Under the pieces are notes generated by a model. That model saw only the letters and a list, made by a program, of their open reading frames with translations, searched no databases and was not told where the DNA came from. From Micromonospora kangleipakensis (GTDB taxonomy: Bacteria > Actinomycetota > Actinomycetes > Mycobacteriales > Micromonosporaceae), in contig NZ_SHLD01000001.1 of assembly GCF_004217615.1 (NCBI RefSeq), positions 2,666,001-2,730,000 of the forward strand: a DNA stretch of 64,000 nucleotides, in the 5' to 3' direction. This document shows, one piece after another, positions 43,670 through 52,186 of this stretch. The position numbers and the translations under genes were made by a program. Every line of letters starts with the position of its first letter. Position 1 is the first letter of the stretch.

Positions 43670-44206
43670 TCAGGCGCGGCAGCGGCGGCGGTGGTAGGCG
43701 GCGGTCACCGCGAGCAGCAGCGGCCCCCAGAGCAGCAGCGGGGCGTAGCAGGCCACCAGCAGCGCGAAGCCGGCCGGGGTGAGGCTCAGGTCGTTGCCGT
43801 GGACGAGGACGCCCCAGGCCGCGTACCCCCAGATCAGGGTGACCGCGACGGCGCCGGCGGTGGCCGCCGTCACCGCGAACGGCGGCGGCACCCGCCGGCC
43901 GCCGACCACGGGCAGCCAGCGGGGGAGAACCTCGCCCCACGGCCGGACCAGGCCGAGCGCGAGCAGGGCGAGCGCCTCGGAGACCAGGCTCAGCGAGACG
44001 ATGTAGACGCTCTCCCACCCGTGCGGGCGGATCGGCGCGCCGTGCTCGGACGCGCCGAGCGGCACGCCGGCGACCAGGGCGATCCGCCACAGCCCGGAAG
44101 GCAGGGTGACCAGCGGGACCAGGTGGGCGACGCGGACCGCCCAGGCGGGCGCGGGCCGCCCGTCCAGGGGGTGGCGGACGGAGCTGGTCGGCGTGGCGGT
44201 TCGCAT
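43670..44206 (-). CDS. Small integral membrane protein of unknown function
   Basis: A 178-residue protein with four predicted membrane helices (around AHLVPLVTLPSGLWRIALVAG, VYIVSLSLVSEALALLALGLV, AVTAATAGAVAVTLIWGYAAW and GFALLVACYAPLLLWGPLLLAVTAAY). There are no charged residues within the helices and no recognised motif. The ATG at 44206 begins MRTATPTSS; the frame is open further upstream but that stretch is antisense-like to the acetyltransferase. It resembles small actinomycete membrane proteins of no assigned role. Confidence 0.7.
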   Translation of the reverse strand: MRTATPTSSVRHPLDGRPAPAWAVRVAHLVPLVTLPSGLWRIALVAGVPLGASEHGAPIRPHGWESVYIVSLSLVSEALALLALGLVRPWGEVLPRWLPVVGGRRVPPPFAVTAATAGAVAVTLIWGYAAWGVLVHGNDLSLTPAGFALLVACYAPLLLWGPLLLAVTAAYHRRRCRA

Positions 44207-44319
44207 GGCGGTTCCCCGTTTCCTCGGCTGCCTCCCCAGCCTGGTCGCGGGCGGACCGGCGACCATCCCGAGCGGCGGGGAGCCAGCTCCCCGGGATGGG
44301 GGAGGGCCGCCCGGGCGGG

Positions 44320-44772
44320 TCAGAGCGCCAGCTTCATCCCCTCGTGGCTGGCCACGAAGCCCAGGTTGCGGTAGAAGCGGTGCGCGTCGGCTCGGGTCTT
44401 GTCCGTGGTGAGCTGCACCAGCGCGCAGCCGCGCTGCCGGGCCTGGTCGATGGCCCAGGCCATCATCTCCCGGCCGAGCCCCCGGCCCCGCAGGTCCGAC
44501 CGGACCCGCACCGACTCGATCAGCGACCGCTCCGCGCCGTGCCGGCCCAGCCCCGGGATGTACGTGATCTGCATGCAGCCGACCAGCTCGCCGCCGGCGT
44601 CCGCGACGACCAGGTGGTTGCGCGGGTCGGCGTCGATGTCGGCGAACGCCTTCTCGTACGCGTCGTCGACCTCGGTGAAGTCGCGGGCCTTGCCCAGCAC
44701 GTCGTCGGCGAGCAGGGCGATGATGGCGGGCAGGTCGGCCCGGACGGCGTCCCGGAAGATCACGTCGGTCAT
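44320..44772 (-). CDS. GNAT acetyltransferase
   Basis: A 150-residue GNAT protein with the acetyl-CoA loop VRSDLRGRGLGREMMAWAI and a C-terminal FYRNLGFVASHEGMKLAL. It resembles the subgroup that acts on small amines or amino acids, but the substrate is not deducible. The ATG is preceded by CAGGCT with a 6-base spacer and no ribosome-binding site. It is divergent from the K+ channel gene. Confidence 0.9.
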   Translation of the reverse strand: MTDVIFRDAVRADLPAIIALLADDVLGKARDFTEVDDAYEKAFADIDADPRNHLVVADAGGELVGCMQITYIPGLGRHGAERSLIESVRVRSDLRGRGLGREMMAWAIDQARQRGCALVQLTTDKTRADAHRFYRNLGFVASHEGMKLAL

Positions 44773-44778
44773 GCCGGC

Positions 44779-44784
44779 AGCCTG
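44779..44784 (-). promoter_or_regulatory. Candidate leaderless -10 box for the GNAT gene at 44320-44772
   Basis: CAGGCT, 6 bases, then ATG on the minus strand. Confidence 0.45.
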
Positions 44785-44844
44785 ACACAGCGACACCGGG
44801 CGATGCGCAGGCGTCGGTTGCCCGCACCGGGCAGCATGTGCGCC

Positions 44845-45357
44845 ATGGAGCTCCTGCTGCTGCCGTTCCGGTTGATCTACCGGGGCCTGGTCTGGTTCGC
44901 CAACTCGCCCCGGACGCTCATCACGTCGTATCTGGTGATGATCGTGGTGGCCGGGATCATCTACAGCCACGTGGAGCACAAGAGCGGCGTCGATTCCGTC
45001 TGGTGGGCCGTGGTCACGGCCTCCACCGTCGGGTACGGCGACATCTCGCCGACCAGCTGGCAGGGGCGGACCCTCGCCGCGCTGCTCATCTCCACCATGG
45101 TGCTGCTGGTGATCCCGCTGATCACCGCGCACTTCGCCAGCCGGCTGATCGTCGACGACGACGCCTTCGAACACGACGAGCAGGAGGAGCTCAAGGCCGA
45201 CGTACGCCGGATGCGGGCCCTGCTGGAGGAGCTGGCCGCCCGGCAGGGGATCTCCGTGCCGGAGCCGGAGCGCCGCGAGCCGGTCAACGCGCCGGGCAGC
45301 GAAGTCCCTCTCTGGGAACGGTCAGCGAGATCAGGTAGGCGTCGACGGCGGCGGTGA
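44845..45357 (+). CDS. Two-helix potassium channel (Ion_trans_2 type)
   Basis: A ~170-residue channel subunit: an amphipathic start, TM1 near residues 25-43 (ITSYLVMIVVAGIIY), the pore with selectivity filter TVGYGD near residue 66, TM2 near 80-100, then a charged cytoplasmic tail with a coiled coil (FEHDEQEELKADVRRMRALLEELAARQG). It should form a KcsA-like tetramer. An in-frame ATG at 44836 would add three residues. The 3' end overlaps the convergent hydrolase gene by 74 bp. Confidence 0.9.
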   Translation: MELLLLPFRLIYRGLVWFANSPRTLITSYLVMIVVAGIIYSHVEHKSGVDSVWWAVVTASTVGYGDISPTSWQGRTLAALLISTMVLLVIPLITAHFASRLIVDDDAFEHDEQEELKADVRRMRALLEELAARQGISVPEPERREPVNAPGSEVPLWERSARSGRRRRRR

Positions 45358-46873
45358 CGCAGGCGGTCTGCGGGTACGCGGTGTGCCCCTCGCCCTCCCA
45401 GGTCAGCACCCGGCCGACGCCGAGCATCGAGGCCAGCGCGGCGGTCTGCTCGTAGGGCGTGGCCGGGTCGCCGGTGGTGCCGACCACCACGATCGGCGGC
45501 GCACCCACCGCCTTGCCGGTCGGGTACGGGTCCCGCCCGCCGGGCCACTCCACGCAGCCCACCATGCCCACCGCCAGGGCCGGACCGAAGAGCGGGTACT
45601 TCTCCCGCCACTGCGACTGGAGCTGACGGATCTGCTCCCGGGTCGGCTTCTCGGTCTCGTCGGCGCAGTTCACCGCGAGGTTGGCGTCGAAGAGGTTGGA
45701 GTAGTGCCCGTCGTCCTCGCGGCCCGCGTACGCGTCGGCGAGCTTGAACACCCCGGCCGGGTCGCCGCCCTGGAGCTGGTCGATCGCCCGGGCCAGCTCC
45801 TGCCACCCCGACTCGGTGTACAGCGAGGAGATCACCGCGTAGAAGACCCAGCCCGCGGTGGCCTCCCGCCCGTCGCCGCCCCGGACCGGGGAGACCTTCG
45901 CCTTGTCGATGGCGGCGGTGACCGCGCCCCGGGCGTCCGGGGCGATCGGGCAGCGGCCGGCGTTCGCGGTACACCACCGGGCGAAGTTGCCGAACGCCCG
46001 CTCGAAGCCTTTCGCCTGGCTCTCCGACCCGGCGATCAGCTGCTGCTGCGGGTCCACCGCGCCGTCGAGCACCAGGGCCCGGACCCGGTCCGGGTAGAGC
46101 TGGGCGTAGGTCGCGCCGAGCAGGGTGCCGTACGAGTAGCCGAGGTAGGTGAGCTTGTCGTCGCCGACCGCCGCCCGGACCGCGTCCATGTCCCGGGCCG
46201 CCTGCTCGGTGCCGTAGAGCGGGAGCTGGTCGCCGTACCGGTCGCCGCAGCGCTGCCCGATCCGCTTGTTGAGGTTGACGAAGCCGTCGAACGCGGCCTG
46301 GCTCTCGGGGTCGGGGTCGTAGCCGAAGCTGGCGTCCAGGTCGGCGTCGGAGATGCACTTGACCGGGCTGGACCGGGCCACCCCGCGCGGGTCGAAGCCG
46401 ACGATGTCGAAGCGGTCGGTCACCGTGGCCGGCAGCCCGCCGAACGCGGAGCCGAAGGAGAGGTAGACGGCGGTGTCCACACCGGACGCGCCGGGGCCGC
46501 CCGGGTTGACCACCAGCGACCCGATCCGGTCGTGCTGCCGGTTCGACCGGATCCGCAGCAGCGCGATCTCGAAGGTCTCCCCGGCGCCGGGCCCGGCGGT
46601 CGCGCCGGTCGTGGCGCCGCTGCCCCAGTTGCGCGGCACGGCGATCCGGGCACACTCGTAGCGCATCCCTGAGGCGCCCCGGCCGACCAGCTCGTCGGCC
46701 ACCTCGGGGCAGGCCCGCCAGGTCGGCGCGCTGCCGGGGGCGGCCGCCTCGCCCTGGCTCTCGGTCCGTGGGGCGAACGCCGGCAGCGTGCAGCCGGCGG
46801 TGACCACCACCGCCGCGGCGAACCCGGCCAGGGTCAGCCGGACCCGTCGGATCCGGTCGGAGAAGCGGGTCAC
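45284..46873 (-). CDS. Secreted alpha/beta-hydrolase lipoprotein (tripeptidyl-aminopeptidase type)
   Basis: 529 residues, with a lipoprotein signal peptide (lipobox VTAGC, Cys near residue 28). The exterior hydrolase has oxyanion segment LVVNPGGPGASG, nucleophile Ser in GYSYGTLLG, Asp in VVGTTGDPATPYE and His in WEGEGHTAYPQ. The C-terminal TAP-like segment places it with Streptomyces SlpD/SlpE-type tripeptidyl aminopeptidases. AAGG lies about 9 bases before the GTG, and TAGCCT at 46905-46910 is a candidate -10. The stop lies inside the K+ channel gene on the other strand. Confidence 0.9.
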   Translation of the reverse strand: MTRFSDRIRRVRLTLAGFAAAVVVTAGCTLPAFAPRTESQGEAAAPGSAPTWRACPEVADELVGRGASGMRYECARIAVPRNWGSGATTGATAGPGAGETFEIALLRIRSNRQHDRIGSLVVNPGGPGASGVDTAVYLSFGSAFGGLPATVTDRFDIVGFDPRGVARSSPVKCISDADLDASFGYDPDPESQAAFDGFVNLNKRIGQRCGDRYGDQLPLYGTEQAARDMDAVRAAVGDDKLTYLGYSYGTLLGATYAQLYPDRVRALVLDGAVDPQQQLIAGSESQAKGFERAFGNFARWCTANAGRCPIAPDARGAVTAAIDKAKVSPVRGGDGREATAGWVFYAVISSLYTESGWQELARAIDQLQGGDPAGVFKLADAYAGREDDGHYSNLFDANLAVNCADETEKPTREQIRQLQSQWREKYPLFGPALAVGMVGCVEWPGGRDPYPTGKAVGAPPIVVVGTTGDPATPYEQTAALASMLGVGRVLTWEGEGHTAYPQTACVTAAVDAYLISLTVPREGLRCPAR

Positions 46874-46904
46874 GTGGGAGCCTTCCGTGATCGTGTCGAC
46901 GGCC

Positions 46905-46910
46905 AGGCTA
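46905..46910 (-). promoter_or_regulatory. Candidate -10 box for the secreted hydrolase
   Basis: TAGCCT on the minus strand lies 31 bases before the GTG and just overlaps the 3' end of the upstream ligase gene, giving a short leader with an AAGG site. Confidence 0.3.
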
Positions 46911-48020
46911 CGCCGGGCCCGGTGCGCTGCCGACGGTCGCCGCCGGATCCCCGCGCAGCACCTGGTCCACGTCGTAGCGGACCGGGCGCTCCAGCTGGTC
47001 GTACCGGCAGGAGCGGGGATCGCGGTCGGGCCGCCAGCGGACGAACTGCGCGGTGTGCCGCAGCCGGTCGCCCTCCATCGCGTCGTAGCCGACCTCGACC
47101 ACCAGCTCCGGGCGCAGCGGCTCCCACTCGAGGTTCTTGGTGCCGGTCCACCGGCTCACCCCGCCGGGGATGCGCTGGCCCCGCTCGTGGTCGCCGTGCA
47201 CCCACGGGTGGTCGGCGGCCACGTCCCGGTACGGCTCCAGCTCGGTGAGCAGCTCCTTGCGTCGGGCCGCGGTGAACGAGGAGCTGACCCCGATGTGGTG
47301 CAGCACGCCCGCGTCGTCGTAGAGGCCGAGCAGCAGCGAGCCGACCACCGGGCCGGACTTGTGCCAGCGGAAGCCGGCCACCACCGCGTCCGCGGTGCGG
47401 GCGTGCTTGACCTTGAACATCAGCCGCTTGCCCGGCTCGTACGGCAGGTCGGCCGGCTTGACGATCAGGCCGTCCAGCCCGGCGCCCTCGAAGACGTCGA
47501 ACCAGCGGCGGGCCGTCTCCGGGTCGGTGGTCACCTGGGTGACGTGCACCGGCGGGCGGACCTTGGCCAGCGCCTGCTCCAGCCGGGCCCGGCGCTGCGG
47601 ATAGGGCTGGTCGAGCAGCGCCTCGTCGTCGATGGCCAGCAGGTCGAAGGCGACGAAGTCGGCCGGGGTGGTCTCGGCGAGCAGCTTGACCCGGGAGGCC
47701 GCCGGGTGGATGCGCTGGGCGAGCAGCTCGAAGTCGAGCCGGGGCTGGCCGCCCGGCCCGTCCCGGCGGATCACGATCAGCTCGCCGTCGACCGCGCACC
47801 GCTCCGGCAGCTGCGCGCGCGCCTGCTCGACCACCTCTGGGAAGTAGCGGGTCATCGTCTTGCCACCGCGGCTGGCCAGCTCGACGGAGTCACCGTCGCG
47901 GAAGATGATGCAGCGGAACCCGTCCCACTTCGGCTCGTACGTCATGCCCGGGGCGGTGGGGAGCTGGGGCACGCTCTTGGCCAGCATCGGCTCGACCGGG
48001 GGATTGATCGGCAGGTCCAC
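46908..48020 (-). CDS. ligC: ATP-dependent DNA ligase (LigC/LigD-ligase type)
   Basis: A 370-residue ligase. The adenylated Lys is in motif I, YEPKWDGFR (near residue 31). Other nucleotidyltransferase motifs are VDGELIVI, DFVAFDLLAI, DGLIVKPADLPYEPGKR and LMFKVKH, followed by an OB-fold domain (LVVEVGYDAMEGDRLRHTAQFVRWRPDR). It seals nicks during repair and may pair with the stand-alone polymerase at 34573-35601. No Ku, nuclease or polymerase domain is fused. The start is GTG 48020 (MDLPINPPVEPMLA). Confidence 0.93.
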   Translation of the reverse strand: MDLPINPPVEPMLAKSVPQLPTAPGMTYEPKWDGFRCIIFRDGDSVELASRGGKTMTRYFPEVVEQARAQLPERCAVDGELIVIRRDGPGGQPRLDFELLAQRIHPAASRVKLLAETTPADFVAFDLLAIDDEALLDQPYPQRRARLEQALAKVRPPVHVTQVTTDPETARRWFDVFEGAGLDGLIVKPADLPYEPGKRLMFKVKHARTADAVVAGFRWHKSGPVVGSLLLGLYDDAGVLHHIGVSSSFTAARRKELLTELEPYRDVAADHPWVHGDHERGQRIPGGVSRWTGTKNLEWEPLRPELVVEVGYDAMEGDRLRHTAQFVRWRPDRDPRSCRYDQLERPVRYDVDQVLRGDPAATVGSAPGPA

Positions 48021-48143
48021 GGCGACCAGTCAATCAGACGGGGCCGACAGCCGTGAGGCAGATCACCGCTGGTGCGGGGCGGCGTGTCCCCGCTCCGGCC
48101 CGTTCGTCACCCGCGGGCGGATGATGAAACCGCAGGTCAGAGC

Positions 48144-48149
48144 TACCTT
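48144..48149 (+). promoter_or_regulatory. Leaderless -10 box for the small gene at 48156
   Basis: TACCTT, 6 bases, then GTG 48156; no ribosome-binding site. Confidence 0.55.
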
Positions 48150-48155
48150 CGCCGG

Positions 48156-48368
48156 GTGCGGGAGTGGGTGTGCGGCTGCTGCGGACGCTGGCGGGTCAGC
48201 GTGGAGCTGATCCGGGGGCGGTACCGCTACCGGCTGGCGCACCGCTACCGGCCCGAGTTCGGCGGCGGCGCGAACGTCGTCGGCGAGGTCTCCTCGGTGG
48301 CCGAGCTGGAGGAGCTGCTGCGCCGGCACGCCCCGGTCGGCCTGGCCGACCTGCACGAGGCCGCCTGA
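48156..48368 (+). CDS. Small conserved-looking protein of unknown function
   Basis: A 70-residue basic protein: VREWVCGCCGRWRVSVELI with three Cys and an Arg/Tyr-rich middle (RGRYRYRLAHRYRPEF), then a predicted helix EVSSVAELEELLRRHAPVGLADL. The leaderless promoter box directly before the GTG is the main support for the start. It could be a small zinc-binding or nucleic-acid-binding protein; no family recognised. Confidence 0.55.
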   Translation: MREWVCGCCGRWRVSVELIRGRYRYRLAHRYRPEFGGGANVVGEVSSVAELEELLRRHAPVGLADLHEAA

Positions 48369-48410
48369 GTCCCCGCGTCCGCTGGATCCCGCCGCCGGTG
48401 GCCGACCGGC

Positions 48411-48905
48411 TCAGGCGTCGCTGCGCGCGGGGCTGACCAGCGCCTTCTCCAACACGGCCAGCCGGATGCCGTGCGGGTCCGGCCGGTGCGCCACGACCCG
48501 GTAGCCGTGCCGCTCGTACAGCCGCAGGTTCTCCGCGCTCTCCGCGCCGGTGAACAGGGCGCACCGGTCCGCCCGCCCCGCGCAGGCCACCTCGATCGCG
48601 CCGAGCAGCCGCCCGCCGACGCCCCGGCCCTGCTGGTCGGGGGCCACCGACAGCCGACCGACGTGCGCGGTGCCGTCATCCAGTTGGGCCCGCACCGAGC
48701 CGACCAGCCGGTGCCCGGCCCGGGCGACCAGCACCGTCGCGGGGCCGGCCAGTGCGGCGCGTACCTCGTCCAGGGTCTCGGTCAGCGGCGGGAGGAACGC
48801 GTCGCCGTAGCGCTGCGCCTCGACCAGATACGCGGCGCGCTGCACGGTGAGGATCTCGCCGGCGTCCGCGACGCCGGCCGGGGCGATGGTCACCTGCGAG
48901 GTCAC
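48411..48905 (-). CDS. GNAT acetyltransferase
   Basis: A 164-residue GNAT protein with acetyl-CoA motif LSVAPDQQGRGVGGRLLGAIE and the C-terminal LRLYERHGYRVVAHR. The N-terminal AGEILTVQRAAYLVEAQRYGD places it with acetyltransferases of small substrates. The GTG start is the first in-frame start. Substrate unknown. Confidence 0.88.
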   Translation of the reverse strand: MTSQVTIAPAGVADAGEILTVQRAAYLVEAQRYGDAFLPPLTETLDEVRAALAGPATVLVARAGHRLVGSVRAQLDDGTAHVGRLSVAPDQQGRGVGGRLLGAIEVACAGRADRCALFTGAESAENLRLYERHGYRVVAHRPDPHGIRLAVLEKALVSPARSDA

Positions 48906-49003
48906 CCGCCCAGCCCACCACAGCCGCCCGCGACCGCGCCGGCCGGCCCACCCGCGCCGGCCGTACGCTGGCGGGATCCGACTCGACCGTGGGGGTGCGT
49001 ACC

Positions 49004-49507
49004 GTGCCGGAGCTGACCTACCCGGACGTGGGCGCCACCCGCGAGGGGCCGCTGCCGCCCGGCTGGCGGCACGTCCAGCACCGGGTCCCGCTGCCCGCGG
49101 GGTCGTTCGCCGCCGCCGGCGCGGCGGTCCTCGGCTGGCGGCTGCACCGCGCGGCCGGCATCCGGATCGATGCCGACGCGCCGCGGGCCGCCCCCGGGGT
49201 CCGGGTCGTCTCCCGCCTGGGCGTCGGACCGCTGCGGCTCGCCGCGCCCTGCGCGGTGGTCTGGGCCGCCGACGACGAGCGGCGGGCCGGCTTCGGGTAC
49301 GGCACGCTGCCCGGTCACCCGGCGCGCGGCGAGGAGGCCTTCGTGGTCACCCGGGACTCCTCCGGCGCGGTCTGGTTCGAGGTCCGCGCGTTCAGCCGCC
49401 CGGACCGCTGGTTCATGCGCGCCGCCGGCCCGCTCGGCCGGGCCTTCCAGCGCGGGTACGCCTGGTGGCTCGGCCGTACCCTCCGCCGGCTCTGCACCCG
49501 TCCCTGA
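49004..49507 (+). CDS. DUF1990 family protein
   Basis: A 167-residue DUF1990 protein, recognised by ELTYPDVGATREGPLPPGWRH at the start and by GFGYGTLPGHPARGEEAFVV and RAFSRPDRWFMRAAGP later. Plant and bacterial members have no established activity. GTG 49004 is preferred over GTG 48989 because a GGGGG stretch then sits at proper distance and the product starts as usual for the family. Confidence 0.85.
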   Translation: MPELTYPDVGATREGPLPPGWRHVQHRVPLPAGSFAAAGAAVLGWRLHRAAGIRIDADAPRAAPGVRVVSRLGVGPLRLAAPCAVVWAADDERRAGFGYGTLPGHPARGEEAFVVTRDSSGAVWFEVRAFSRPDRWFMRAAGPLGRAFQRGYAWWLGRTLRRLCTRP

Positions 49508-49538
49508 CCCGATCCGTCCGCCGGGGACGCGGAGGGGG

Positions 49539-50459
49539 TCAGAAGCGGGCGAAGGAGCGGATCGGGGCGCGCGGGCCGTAGCGCGGGGCGTGCACGCCGC
49601 TCGCCTCCAGCAGCAGGCAGACCCGCCCCCGGTGGCCGCGGAACGGCTCCAGCAGCGCCAGCATCCGGGCGTCGTCCCCGCGCGGCTCGCCCGCGAGGGC
49701 CCAGGCGACGGTGTTCGGGATGTGGTAGTCGCCGACGCTGACCGCGTCCGGGTCGCCGTACGCGATCCGCACCACCTCGGCGGTGGTCCACGGGCCGATG
49801 CCCAGGATCGCGGTCAGCCGGCGGGTGGCCTCCTCGGCGTCCGCGCAGCGCTCCAGGCGGTCGGCGGCGGCGGCCGCGCGGCGCAGCGTCTCGGCCCGCC
49901 GCTGCTCCACCCCGAACGGGTGGAAGACCCAGTACGGGGCGGCGGCCACCGCGGCCGGCTCCGGGGGCAGCAGCAGCGGCTGCAGGGGCCCCGGCGCGGG
50001 TTCGCGGAAGTGCCGCACGGTGGCCGCGTACGCCCGGTAGGCCTCCTTGCCGGTGACCTTCTGCTCGAAGACGGCCCGCAGCAGCCGGGGGAAGACCTGG
50101 CCGGTGGCGGGCATCCGCAGCCCGCCGTGCTGGGCGGCCAGCCGGGCCACCACCGGGTGCGCGGCGGCGAGGTCGGCGAAGCCGGTGAGGTCGTCGCGGA
50201 GCCCGGCCACCGCGTCCGCCCGGTCGACCACCCAGCCGGCGCCCGGCCCGTACCCCTCGGCGACCAGCTCGTCGGCCGTCTGCCGCAGCGTGAGGGTGGC
50301 CGGCCCGTCCGGGGTGCGGGTGGCCCACCAGAAGGTGCCGGCGGCGATCCGGGCGCACGGGTCGTACGGGCTGAAGGTGAGCGCCCGGACCGAGGCGGCC
50401 AGTCGGTAGCCGGCCGGTGGGCGCAGCGTCCGGCGGGCGGCGGGTCCGGAAGGAGTCAC
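49539..50459 (-). CDS. DNA-3-methyladenine glycosylase II-like (AlkA/HhH-GPD)
   Basis: A 306-residue base-excision enzyme. The helix-hairpin-helix/GPD motif LTAILGIGPWTTAEVVRIAYGDPDAVSVGDYHIPN supplies the catalytic Asp, and the earlier LLRAVFEQKVTGKEAYRAYAATV matches the glycosylase helical domain. It removes alkylated bases from DNA. The GTG at 50459 is preceded by CAGAGT with a 6-base spacer and no ribosome-binding site. One of several DNA repair genes in this window. Confidence 0.9.
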   Translation of the reverse strand: MTPSGPAARRTLRPPAGYRLAASVRALTFSPYDPCARIAAGTFWWATRTPDGPATLTLRQTADELVAEGYGPGAGWVVDRADAVAGLRDDLTGFADLAAAHPVVARLAAQHGGLRMPATGQVFPRLLRAVFEQKVTGKEAYRAYAATVRHFREPAPGPLQPLLLPPEPAAVAAAPYWVFHPFGVEQRRAETLRRAAAAADRLERCADAEEATRRLTAILGIGPWTTAEVVRIAYGDPDAVSVGDYHIPNTVAWALAGEPRGDDARMLALLEPFRGHRGRVCLLLEASGVHAPRYGPRAPIRSFARF

Positions 50460-50688
50460 CCGGACACTCTGCCAGGTCGACCGAGGTGCGCTGCCTGCGG
50501 CTCGTCGATTCATGGGCGAATGAGATCGGCCGATCCGGTACCGGCCCCTCAACCGGAAGGTCCTACTTGTCGAACGTGAAATATCGGTCCGGTGGTCAAA
50601 TGCGACGTAGCCGGCGGTGTGCTGCCGTTCAGGAGGTGAACAGCTCGTGCTCCCGAGATGAATCCGTTGCTAACCCTTCGGTCTGTCG
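50460..50688. other. Lower-GC intergenic region before the truncated glycosyltransferase
   Basis: This 229-bp stretch, and the first ~90 bp of the following frame, are visibly less GC-rich than the rest of the window. No gene or clear repeat is seen. It may mark a deletion or insertion boundary. Confidence 0.45.
50466..50471 (-). promoter_or_regulatory. Candidate leaderless -10 box for the glycosylase
   Basis: CAGAGT, 6 bases, then GTG 50459 on the minus strand. Confidence 0.4.
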
Positions 50689-52032
50689 TTGCCCGGGATG
50701 GGTTCTCCTCAGCATTCCCACGCCCTTTGTGCCGGTGTGGTGAGAGGAATTCCGGAAGCGACCAACGGGGATGTAATGAGAAGGGCGATCAGCGGCATGA
50801 CGATCGTCGAGGCGATGCGGCTCGGCCTGCCCGTCGTCAGCACCGACTGTCCCGTGGGTCCGCGCGAGATCATCGACGACGGCGAGGACGGTCTGCTCGT
50901 TCCGAGCGACGACCTCGACGCGTACGCCGTCGCGCTGCGGACGCGGATGCGGAACGACGACCTGCGCGCCCGGATGGCCAAGATGGCGCTGGCCAACTCC
51001 GCCCGCTTCGATCCAGCCCACCTGGCTGCCCAGTTCGCCGACGACTGCGCGGAGGTGCTGGCCGTCCGGCGCGGCGAGACGCCCCGGCACCGCCGGACGG
51101 GACGACGCGGGACGCCGAGGAGGGGGCTGACCCGGTCGATGCTGGCCCGGGGCGGCGAGCTGTTCCGGGAGCCGGATCTGGTCCGGACGCTGGCCGATCC
51201 GCTGCTGCGCGGGATCGCGGGCAACGACCTCCCCCGGCGGGCGAGTGTGGGCGCGCTCGTGCGGCTGGCCCGGATCCGGCGGGCTCGGGCAACCAGCACC
51301 CGGCTGCAGCAGGCGATCCGGCGGCGGGTCTCGGGCCCGGCCGACGTTCCGGCCGCGGACTGCCGGGTGCTGCCCCATCTCGGACTGCGCTGGTCGGTCG
51401 ACGCGGCGGCATGCTCTCCCGGCGCGTGGGTCGTGCTGCGCAACACCCGCGAGGTCGTCCAGGTGTCCCTCGGCCCGTCGAACGACGGCCTCCGGCACGT
51501 CGGCACGCTCGACGCCGACGCGCTTTCGGAGGGCCGGTGGAACGTCTATCTGGCGGACGGGAAGGGGGCCCGGCGCCGGGTGCGGCCGCAGCGGCTCGAC
51601 AGCCGGGTCCTCACCGACTGCCCGGACGACGGCCTCGCCGGGGAGCGGTCCGGGGTGCGGGCGCACGTGCCCTACCGCACCACGGACGGCTTCCTGGCGG
51701 TGCGCAGCTGGGTGCGCGCCGCGCACGCGGAGGTGCGCCGGATCGTCCTCGACGGCGAGACCGTCACGATCGCGTTCAGCTGGTACGGGCCGGGGACCCC
51801 GGACGGCGCCGTGCTCCGTCGCCGGCCGGGCGAGCTGGAATACGCCATCGCCGAACTGTCCCATCCCGACACGCCCGCGCGCCTCGCGCACCTGCTCGCG
51901 CGCCGGGACCGGCACGTCTTCTGTCTCAACGACGCCTTCTCCACGGAGGAGGACCTGGCCGCCCAGCTGTCGATCCTCACGCCCTTCCTGGACACCTACT
52001 TCCCGGTGGCCAGTCCCTGGGAGAAGGGCTGA
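50689..52032 (+). pseudogene. N-terminally truncated GT4 glycosyltransferase
   Basis: The frame (447 codons) begins in the middle of a GT-B glycosyltransferase. The earliest recognisable block is SGMTIVEAMRLGLPVVSTDCPVGPREIIDDGEDGLLVP, the nucleotide-sugar-binding part of the second Rossmann domain; the whole acceptor domain (~200 residues) is missing. About 320 further residues follow, in a region I do not recognise (RLRWSVDAAA-type beta-rich, ending PVASPWEKG). ATG 50776, with GGGGA upstream, could still start translation of the remnant. The 5' ~90 bp do not look like protein. It is probably a decayed cell-wall polymer glycosyltransferase. Confidence 0.6.
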
Positions 52033-52050
52033 CCACACGTCCGCGGCAGA

Positions 52051-52081
52051 GCGGCGCCGGCCCTGACCGGGCCGGCGCCGC
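52051..52081. terminator. Hairpin terminator
   Basis: A perfect 13-bp stem GCGGCGCCGGCCC (52051-52063) with its complement (52069-52081) has a 5-base loop, 18 bp after the glycosyltransferase remnant. Confidence 0.85.
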
Positions 52082-52126
52082 GCCGGGACGCGGGGCGCTG
52101 CCGGTACGCCGGCGTCCAGGTTCACG

Positions 52127-52169
52127 ACGGTGGCCGGCCGCGCCCTCCCCGGCTGCGACCGGCCACCGT
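52127..52169. terminator. Second hairpin terminator, for the lipoprotein gene
   Basis: ACGGTGGCCGG (52127-52137) pairs with CCGGCCACCGT (52159-52169), lying 17 bp after the stop of the minus-strand lipoprotein gene. Confidence 0.7.
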
Positions 52170-52186
52170 GTCCGTGCGGTGCGGGA

